DNA from: Clavibacter sp. B3I6
GTDB taxonomy: Bacteria > Actinomycetota > Actinomycetes > Actinomycetales > Microbacteriaceae
NCBI RefSeq assembly: GCF_030816895.1
Contig: NZ_JAUSYL010000001.1
Coordinates: 2,542,001 to 2,606,000, forward strand
Direction of reading: 5' to 3'
DNA length: 64,000 bases
Shown: in pieces, positions 59,294-64,000 of the stretch
Layout: each line of letters begins with the position of its first letter
Position numbering within the stretch: the first letter of the stretch is position 1
Position numbers and translations under genes: made by a program
Notes under the pieces: generated by a model
What the model was told of the DNA's origin: nothing
Seen by the model: the letters and a program-made list of their open reading frames with translations, nothing else
Databases searched by the model: none

Positions 59294-60903
59294 GCGTCCT
59301 GTTCCGCCCCGCGGCGCTCGACGACCTCGGGGCGCTCATGCACCTGGAGACGACCACGTTCGTCAGCGACGCCTGGTCGCCCGACTCCATGCGCGGTGAG
59401 CTGACGACCCGGCACGGCTGGTACGTCGTCGCGGTCGACGGGTCCGACGGCCGGATCCTCGGCTACGCCGGCCTCTCCTGCCCGCGCGGCGCGCACGCCG
59501 CCGACGTGCAGACCATCGCGGTCGCCGAGGGGAGCCGCGGCCGCGGCATCGGCCGGGCCCTCCTCACCCGGCTCGTCGCGGAGGCGCACGCCCGCGGCGC
59601 CCGCGAGGTGCTGCTCGAGGTCCGCGACGACAACCCGGTGGCGCAGGCGCTCTACTCCTCGCTCGGCTTCGAGGCCATCGCCGTCCGCCCGCACTACTAC
59701 CAGCCGGACGACGTCGACGCCGTGGTGATGCGCGTCGCCCTGGGGGAGGCGCCGCCCGAGGTCGCCGAGCCGCGGGACGGACCGCGCCCGGCCGACCCCG
59801 CCGCCGTCGACCCCGACCCCGGCGCCCCGGAGCGCTCGGCCGCCGACGCCGGCCCCCTCGTCCTCGGGATCGAGACCTCCTGCGACGAGACCGGCATCGG
59901 CATCGTGCGGGGCCAGACGCTCCTCGCCAACGTGATCTCCAGCTCCATGGAGGAGCACGCCCGCTACGGCGGCGTCGTGCCCGAGGTCGCCGCCCGGGCG
60001 CACCTCGAGGCGCTGACCCCCGCGATCGATGCCGCGCTCGCCGAGGCCGGCGTCGCCCTCCGCGACCTCGACGCCGTGGCCGTCACCGCGGGCCCCGGCC
60101 TCTCCGGTGCGCTCATGGTGGGCGTCGGCGCGGCCAAGGCGCTCGCCGTGGCCCTCGACGTCCCGCTGCACGGCGTGAACCACCTCGTGGGGCACGTCGG
60201 GGCGGACCTCCTCAGCACCGACGGCGGCCCCGGCCGCCCGCTCGAGACCCCGAGCATCGCGCTCCTCGTCTCCGGCGGCCACACCTCCCTGCTGCTCGTG
60301 CGCGACCTCGTCGACGACGTCGAGCTCCTCGGCGAGACCATCGACGACGCGGCGGGCGAGGCGTTCGACAAGGTCGCGCGCGTGCTCGGCCTGCCGTACC
60401 CCGGCGGCCCCCACATCGACCGGGTCGCGGCCGACGGCGACCCGAAGGCGATCCGCTTCCCCCGCGGCCTCAGCCTCCCGAAGGACATGGAGCGCCACCG
60501 CTACGACTTCTCCTTCTCCGGCCTCAAGACGGCGGTGGCCCGCTGGGTGGAGAAGCGCCAGGACGCCGGCGAGCCCGTCCCGGTGGCGGATGTCGCCGCG
60601 AGCTTCCGCGAGGCCGTCGTCGACGTGCTGCTCACCAAGGCCGTCGCCGCGTGCGTCGAGCACGGCGTGCCGCGCCTCCTGCTGGGCGGCGGCGTCGTCG
60701 CGAACGCGCGGGTGCGCGAGCTCGCGGCGGAGCGGTGCGCGGCCGCGGGCATCGAGCTGCGGATCCCGCCCCTGTCGCTCTGCACCGACAACGGCGCGAT
60801 GATCGCGGCGCTCGGTGCCCGCCTCATCGTGTCCGGCCGAGCACCGTCGGGCCTCGCGTTCGGCGCCGACTCGACCCTGCCGGTCACCGTCGTCCAGGTC
60901 TGA
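59290..60903 (+). CDS. RimI-TsaD fusion
   Basis: A 537-residue fusion. Residues 1-155 are a RimI-like GNAT N-acetyltransferase (VQTIAVAEGSRGRGIGRALL, then DNPVAQALYSSLGF) that in E. coli acetylates S18. A Pro/Asp/Ala-rich linker follows. From about residue 190 comes TsaD, the t6A transferase: LGIETSCDETGIGIV, GGVVPEVAARAHLE with the metal His region, and LVSGGHTSLLLVRDL. GTG start coupled to tsaB. One open frame, so the fusion is real in this sequence. It ends the cluster. Confidence 0.93.
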   Translation: MSVLFRPAALDDLGALMHLETTTFVSDAWSPDSMRGELTTRHGWYVVAVDGSDGRILGYAGLSCPRGAHAADVQTIAVAEGSRGRGIGRALLTRLVAEAHARGAREVLLEVRDDNPVAQALYSSLGFEAIAVRPHYYQPDDVDAVVMRVALGEAPPEVAEPRDGPRPADPAAVDPDPGAPERSAADAGPLVLGIETSCDETGIGIVRGQTLLANVISSSMEEHARYGGVVPEVAARAHLEALTPAIDAALAEAGVALRDLDAVAVTAGPGLSGALMVGVGAAKALAVALDVPLHGVNHLVGHVGADLLSTDGGPGRPLETPSIALLVSGGHTSLLLVRDLVDDVELLGETIDDAAGEAFDKVARVLGLPYPGGPHIDRVAADGDPKAIRFPRGLSLPKDMERHRYDFSFSGLKTAVARWVEKRQDAGEPVPVADVAASFREAVVDVLLTKAVAACVEHGVPRLLLGGGVVANARVRELAAERCAAAGIELRIPPLSLCTDNGAMIAALGARLIVSGRAPSGLAFGADSTLPVTVVQV

Positions 60904-60938
60904 CCGCCGCCCGTCCCCGCGTCCCCGCTGAGCGGGAC

Positions 60939-60950
60939 CCCCGTACGGGG
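60939..60950 (+). terminator. Short palindrome after RimI-TsaD
   Basis: CCCCGTACGGGG with a GTCCCCGC/GCGGGAC pairing just before it; a weak terminator candidate. Confidence 0.3.
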
Positions 60951-60989
60951 CATTTCCGCGTGCCGCTGAATGCGGGACGCGCATCACGG

Positions 60990-60995
60990 TATGTT
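60990..60995 (+). promoter_or_regulatory. -10 candidate of the DUF4190 gene
   Basis: TATGTT; predicted start about 61002, leader about 16 nt with GAAAGGA as ribosome binding site. Confidence 0.45.
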
Positions 60996-61017
60996 CCCAG
61001 GGACGAAAGGAACGACA

Positions 61018-61443
61018 ATGACCGATCCGCAGAACCCGGACCGCTCCGCCCACGACTTCCCGCCCGCTCCCGGCCAGCCGTCCTACCCGGCGGCCCCCGC
61101 TGCCGGATCCGGCTCGCCCTACGCGGCGCCGTACCAGCCCGGCCAGGGCGGTGCTCCCAAGAAGGGCCTCGCCATCACCTCGATGGTGCTCGGCATCGTC
61201 TCGGTCGCGCTGTCGCTGTTCCTCTGGTTCCTCACGTTCTTCGTGGGCATCGCGGCGATCATCACGGGTGTCCTGGCGCGCAAGCGCAACCCGGAGGCCA
61301 AGGGCTTCGCGCTCACCGGCATCATCACCGGCGTCGTGGGCGTCCTCCTGAGCCTGCTCTTCGGCATCCTCGCGATCGCGGTCATCGGCGGCGCCCTGAG
61401 CACGGGCACCATCGACGGCACGCCCATCCCGACGGCTCCGTAG
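61018..61443 (+). CDS. DUF4190-type small membrane protein
   Basis: A 141-residue protein. Residues 1-47 are Pro/Ala/Ser/Gln-rich and probably cytoplasmic and disordered. Two hydrophobic helices follow (about 51-80 and 93-127), joined by a basic loop (ARKRNPEAKG), the DUF4190 layout (GLAITSMVLGIVS, then GFALTGIITGVVG). Function unknown; such proteins occur in many actinobacteria. GAAAGGA precedes the ATG. A strong terminator follows. Confidence 0.8.
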   Translation: MTDPQNPDRSAHDFPPAPGQPSYPAAPAAGSGSPYAAPYQPGQGGAPKKGLAITSMVLGIVSVALSLFLWFLTFFVGIAAIITGVLARKRNPEAKGFALTGIITGVVGVLLSLLFGILAIAVIGGALSTGTIDGTPIPTAP

Positions 61444-61462
61444 CACGCACCACCCGCACGAC

Positions 61463-61497
61463 ACGACGCGGCCGTCCCCTCGGGGCGGCCGCGTCGT
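61463..61497 (+). terminator. Terminator after DUF4190 gene
   Basis: ACGACGCGGCCG/CGGCCGCGTCGT, 12 bp, with an inner CCCC/GGGG pairing, behind CACGCACCACCCGCACG. Confidence 0.85.
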
Positions 61498-61525
61498 CGC
61501 GTCCCGGCCCGCGGGCCGACCGGCC

Positions 61526-62728
61526 TCAGCCCGCGTCGACCCCGTGCCGGTCCGCGAGGATCGCCACGCGCCGGCCGCCCACGCGCGTCGCGATGAGCGT
61601 CGCCGACGCGTCGCCCTTCAGCTGCAGCCGCGTGCGCAGCCGCGCCGGATCGACGTCGACCCCGCGCTTCTTGATCTCGAGCGTCCCGATCCCGCGCGCC
61701 CGCAGCTCGCGCTTCAGGCGCTGCTCGTCGAGCGGCAGCACCTCGCGCACGCGGAACCCGCGCGCGAAGGGCGTCGCCTGCTCCCGGTCCGACGTGATCC
61801 ACGCGATGCCCTCGCCGACCATGCGCCCGTCGAGCGACCGGGCCACGTCGCCGATGAGCCGCGCGCGGATCACCGCGCCGTCCGGCTCGTACAGGTGCGC
61901 GCCGAGCTCGCCGAGCTCCGCGTCCTCGCTGTCGGCGGCCGACGTGAGCTCCGCCTGCGACCCGCCGGCGATCACGAGCGCCGCCCGCCGCACGCCGTCG
62001 CGCCGCGTGGGCCCGAACCACAGGCCCATCTCCACCGCCTGCCCGTCGACGGACACCCACTGCGCCTCCGCCTCCTCGGGGATGAGGTCGCGGTCGAGCC
62101 CCGGCCCGAGCTTGATCCCGGCGGCCCGCCCCGCCGCGAGCGCGAACGCGGCGGAGAGGGTGGGAGAGTAGGCGTCCGGATCCGAGATGCGCCGGGTGGA
62201 GGAGTGCCCGTCGGTGCGCCGCGCCGGGTCGAGGTACACGCCGTCGACGCGGCCGGCGTCGAACGCCTCGGCCGTGCCCTGCTCGACCTCCGCCTCGGGG
62301 AAGGGCGCCAGGTTCCAGCCGGCGACCGCCGCCGTCACCTCGTCGCGCTCCACGGCCGTCACGCGGATCCCGATGGCCGCCATCGCCATGGCGTCCCCGC
62401 CGATCCCGCAGCCGAGGTCCGCGACGTGCGCGACGCCGGCCTGCTGGAAGCGGCCCGCGTGCTGCGCCGCGACGGCCAGCCGGGTCGCCTGCTCGAGCCC
62501 CGCCTCGGTGAAGAGCATGCGCTCGGCGAAGTCGCCGAACTTGACCCGCGCGCGGGCCCGCAGGCGGGCCTGCGTGAGCACCGCGCTGACGCGGGCGAGC
62601 GAGTGCCCCTCGGCCCGCAGCGCGCTGACGATCCGCACCATGTCGTCGCCCGGTCGGGGCTCAGGGAGGGAGTCGAGCAGGCGGAGCCCCTCGAGCGAGA
62701 GCACCTCGCGGAGGTCGGTCTGGTCCAT
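61526..62728 (-). CDS. Class I SAM methyltransferase with THUMP-like domain
   Basis: A 400-residue putative methyltransferase. The AdoMet loop is VADLGCGIGGDAMAMAAIG (about residues 100-118), followed by VTAVERDEVT; DGVYLDPARRTDGHS holds the DPxR-type motif seen in this family. The C-terminal part (EQRLKRELRARGIGTLEIKK, then RGVDVDPARLRTRL) matches the THUMP-like domain, suggesting an RNA substrate. ATG at 62728 has TACGGT-N6 before it and no spaced Shine-Dalgarno sequence. It is divergent from groES, and its promoter region overlaps the first CIRCE. Confidence 0.8.
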   Translation of the reverse strand: MDQTDLREVLSLEGLRLLDSLPEPRPGDDMVRIVSALRAEGHSLARVSAVLTQARLRARARVKFGDFAERMLFTEAGLEQATRLAVAAQHAGRFQQAGVAHVADLGCGIGGDAMAMAAIGIRVTAVERDEVTAAVAGWNLAPFPEAEVEQGTAEAFDAGRVDGVYLDPARRTDGHSSTRRISDPDAYSPTLSAAFALAAGRAAGIKLGPGLDRDLIPEEAEAQWVSVDGQAVEMGLWFGPTRRDGVRRAALVIAGGSQAELTSAADSEDAELGELGAHLYEPDGAVIRARLIGDVARSLDGRMVGEGIAWITSDREQATPFARGFRVREVLPLDEQRLKRELRARGIGTLEIKKRGVDVDPARLRTRLQLKGDASATLIATRVGGRRVAILADRHGVDAG

Positions 62729-62734
62729 CCGCCC

Positions 62735-62740
62735 ACCGTA
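62735..62740 (-). promoter_or_regulatory. Possible leaderless -10 (TACGGT-N6-ATG)
   Basis: TACGGT on the minus strand, six bases before the methyltransferase ATG. The matching -35 position (62758-62763) touches the CIRCE. Confidence 0.45.
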
Positions 62741-62760
62741 CCGGGGCCGCTTCCCACGGA

Positions 62761-62787
62761 TTGGCACTCGCGTTGCACGAGTGCAAG
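62761..62787. promoter_or_regulatory. CIRCE operator 1 (HrcA site)
   Basis: TTGGCACTC-N9-GAGTGCAAG, against the consensus TTAGCACTC-N9-GAGTGCTAA. It overlaps the groES -35. Confidence 0.92.
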
Positions 62788-62802
62788 CCCAGCCCGTAGA
62801 AT
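62773..62802 (+). promoter_or_regulatory. groES promoter
   Basis: TTGCAC (62773-62778), 18 bp, TAGAAT (62797-62802). The -35 lies inside CIRCE 1 and the predicted start (about 62809) inside CIRCE 2, so HrcA binding would block polymerase. Confidence 0.8.
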
Positions 62803-62807
62803 CTCAC

Positions 62808-62834
62808 CTGGCACTCTCCCCCGGGGATTGCCAA
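62808..62834. promoter_or_regulatory. CIRCE operator 2, degenerate
   Basis: CTGGCACTC-N9-GATTGCCAA: the left half is near consensus, the right half weaker (7 of 9 symmetric). Two CIRCE copies before a chaperonin gene are common in actinobacteria. Confidence 0.7.
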
Positions 62835-62872
62835 TCAGTCTTGTCCCGTATGTGAGAAGGAAGAGGTCAACC

Positions 62873-63169
62873 GTGTCGGTCTCCATCAAGCCGCTCGAGG
62901 ATCGCATCGTCATCCAGCAGGTCGAAGCCGAGCAGACCACCGCGTCTGGTCTGGTCATCCCCGACACCGCCAAGGAGAAGCCCCAGGAGGGCGAGGTCGT
63001 GGCCGTGGGCCCCGGTCGCATCGACGACAACGGCAACCGCGTCCCGCTCGACGTCGCCGTGGGCGACAAGGTCATCTACTCCAAGTACGGCGGAACCGAG
63101 GTCAAGTACGACGGCCAGGACCTCCTCGTCCTCTCCGCGCGCGACGTCCTCGCCGTCATCGAGCGCTGA
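62873..63169 (+). CDS. groES: Co-chaperonin GroES
   Basis: The 98-residue GroES lid of the GroEL chamber. IKPLEDRIVIQQVEAEQTTA, the mobile loop TASGLVIPDTAKEKPQEGEV and the C-terminal DLLVLSARDVLAVIER are diagnostic. GTG start with GAGAAGGAAGAGG upstream. Controlled by HrcA through two CIRCE sites. groEL is not downstream: a terminator and a rarD-like gene follow, so the GroEL partner is encoded elsewhere. Confidence 0.97.
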   Translation: MSVSIKPLEDRIVIQQVEAEQTTASGLVIPDTAKEKPQEGEVVAVGPGRIDDNGNRVPLDVAVGDKVIYSKYGGTEVKYDGQDLLVLSARDVLAVIER

Positions 63170-63198
63170 CGCTCGTCGCGTAGCGACACCGCACCACC

Positions 63199-63233
63199 CG
63201 GGAGCCCGGCCGACGCGTTCGGCCGGGCTCCCG
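63199..63233 (+). terminator. groES terminator
   Basis: A perfect 15-bp stem, CGGGAGCCCGGCCGA/TCGGCCGGGCTCCCG, loop CGCGT, directly behind CACCGCACCACC. It makes groES a single-gene unit. Confidence 0.9.
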
Positions 63234-63265
63234 TGCGTCCGGGAGGGCGCCGTCCGCCGCGGGGC

Positions 63266-63271
63266 TAGCCT
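63266..63271 (+). promoter_or_regulatory. Possible leaderless -10 (TAGCCT-N6-GTG)
   Basis: TAGCCT, CGGGAG, GTG at 63278. Confidence 0.5.
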
Positions 63272-63277
63272 CGGGAG

Positions 63278-64000
63278 GTGACGCACCCCGCCCCGGAGCC
63301 CTCGACCCGCACCGGCCTCCTCGCCGCCGTGAGCGCGTACGGCCTGTGGGGCGTGCTCCCCGTCTTCTTCCTCCTGCTCGTCCCGGCCGGGGCGTTCGAG
63401 ATCGTCGGCTGGCGCATCCTCTTCTCGCTCGTCGTCTGCGCCGTCGTCATCACGGTCGCCCGCCGCTGGTCGCACGTGGCCGCCATCGTGCGGAGGCCGC
63501 GGATCCTCCTCGGCCTCGGGCTCGCCGGCCACCTGATCCTCGTCAACTGGACCGTCTACGTGTACGGCACGCTCTCCGGCCGCGTCGTCGAGACGGCGCT
63601 CGGCTACTTCATCAACCCGATCGTCACCGTGCTCCTCGGCGTGATCCTGCTGCGGGAGCGCCTGCGGCCCCTGCAGTGGACGGCCGTCGGGCTGAGCGCC
63701 GTCGCGGTCGCCGTCATCGCGATCGGCTACGGCCAGCTGCCGTGGGTCTCGCTGGCGCTCGCCGGGTCCTTCGGCCTCTACGGCCTGGTGAAGAAGCGCG
63801 TGAGCGGCGGGGCGGACGCGCTCTCGGGCCTGGCGCTCGAGACCGCCTGGCTCGTGCCGGCCGCCACGGCCATGCTCGTGATCACCGGAGCGGGAGCGGG
63901 CCTCACGATCGGCACGGTCTCGCTCGGGCACACCCTCCTCCTGGTGAGCACCGGCGTCGTGACCGCGGGACCGCTCCTCCTGTTCGGCTTTGCCGCGGGC
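63278..64000 (+). CDS. RarD-like EamA-family transporter, cut by window end
   Basis: The first 241 residues of a drug/metabolite (EamA) transporter of the RarD group; the reading frame is still open at the window end. At least seven hydrophobic helices are visible. GLLAAVSAYGLWGVLPVFFL opens the protein, and VYGTLSGRVVETALGYFINP, then LLGVILLRERLRPLQW, is the RarD-type middle motif. RarD proteins are about 290-300 residues, so roughly 55 are missing. Substrate unknown. GTG start at 63278 with leaderless -10 geometry; GGGAGG is too close to act as a normal ribosome binding site. Confidence 0.88.
   Translation, partial: MTHPAPEPSTRTGLLAAVSAYGLWGVLPVFFLLLVPAGAFEIVGWRILFSLVVCAVVITVARRWSHVAAIVRRPRILLGLGLAGHLILVNWTVYVYGTLSGRVVETALGYFINPIVTVLLGVILLRERLRPLQWTAVGLSAVAVAVIAIGYGQLPWVSLALAGSFGLYGLVKKRVSGGADALSGLALETAWLVPAATAMLVITGAGAGLTIGTVSLGHTLLLVSTGVVTAGPLLLFGFAAG

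Overview
The window is a high-GC (about 70 % by eye) actinobacterial chromosome segment. Gene order, protein sequences, and the Alr-TsaE and RimI-TsaD fusions point to Microbacteriaceae, most likely the Clavibacter michiganensis group; this is inference without a database search. It is almost entirely core genome. I see no insertion sequence, prophage, CRISPR array, tRNA or rRNA gene.

Layout. 61-4977: small metabolic and accessory genes, mostly on the minus strand (DUF427, CGNR zinc finger, SprT-like protease, TPR protein, sugar-dehydrogenase lipoprotein, spermidine-synthase-like protein, metallo-beta-lactamase-fold hydrolase). 5282-12719: rpoB-rpoC with upstream promoters and a strong terminator. 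12910-17493: a hypothetical gene, a cystine/polar amino acid ABC transporter and two membrane proteins. 17759-22073: str operon (rpsL, rpsG, fusA, tuf). 22230-23198: type IB topoisomerase. 23637-33239: S10 and spc ribosomal operons, followed by secY-adk-map. 36176-44259: a mannitol PTS locus (PRD regulator, orphan EIIB, HPr, enzyme I, EIIBC, EIIA, mannitol-1-P dehydrogenase) lying between map and infA. 44491-47650: alpha operon (infA, rpmJ, rpsM, rpsK, rpoA, rplQ). 47767-51012: tandem GNAT, truA, rplM, rpsI. 51036-60903: cell-envelope precursor and t6A genes (glmM, coaA, glmS, acpS, alr, alr-tsaE, tsaB, rimI-tsaD). 61018-64000: DUF4190 membrane protein, a THUMP-like methyltransferase, HrcA/CIRCE-controlled groES and a rarD-like transporter cut by the window end.

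How the genes work together. Most of the segment builds the transcription and translation machinery. Ribosomal units start from similar sigmaA-type promoters (TTGNNN, 17 bp, TANNNT). The PTS block is self-sufficient: it carries its own EI and HPr, permease, EIIA, dehydrogenase and regulator. The glm/alr block supplies UDP-GlcNAc and D-alanine for peptidoglycan and is joined physically to tRNA t6A modification by gene fusion.

Most notable points. (1) Three conserved genes (rpoC, the ABC ATPase and tuf) each carry one extra base that breaks the frame; sequencing error is the likeliest cause. (2) Eight genes have TANNNT exactly six bases before ATG/GTG, the geometry of leaderless transcription. 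(3) A C-rich GCACCACC-type spacer recurs after stop codons, often just before a terminator hairpin. (4) Two six-codon minicistrons chained by ATGA overlaps lie between the GNAT gene and truA. (5) A PTS EIIB has a collagen-like Gly-X-Y tail.
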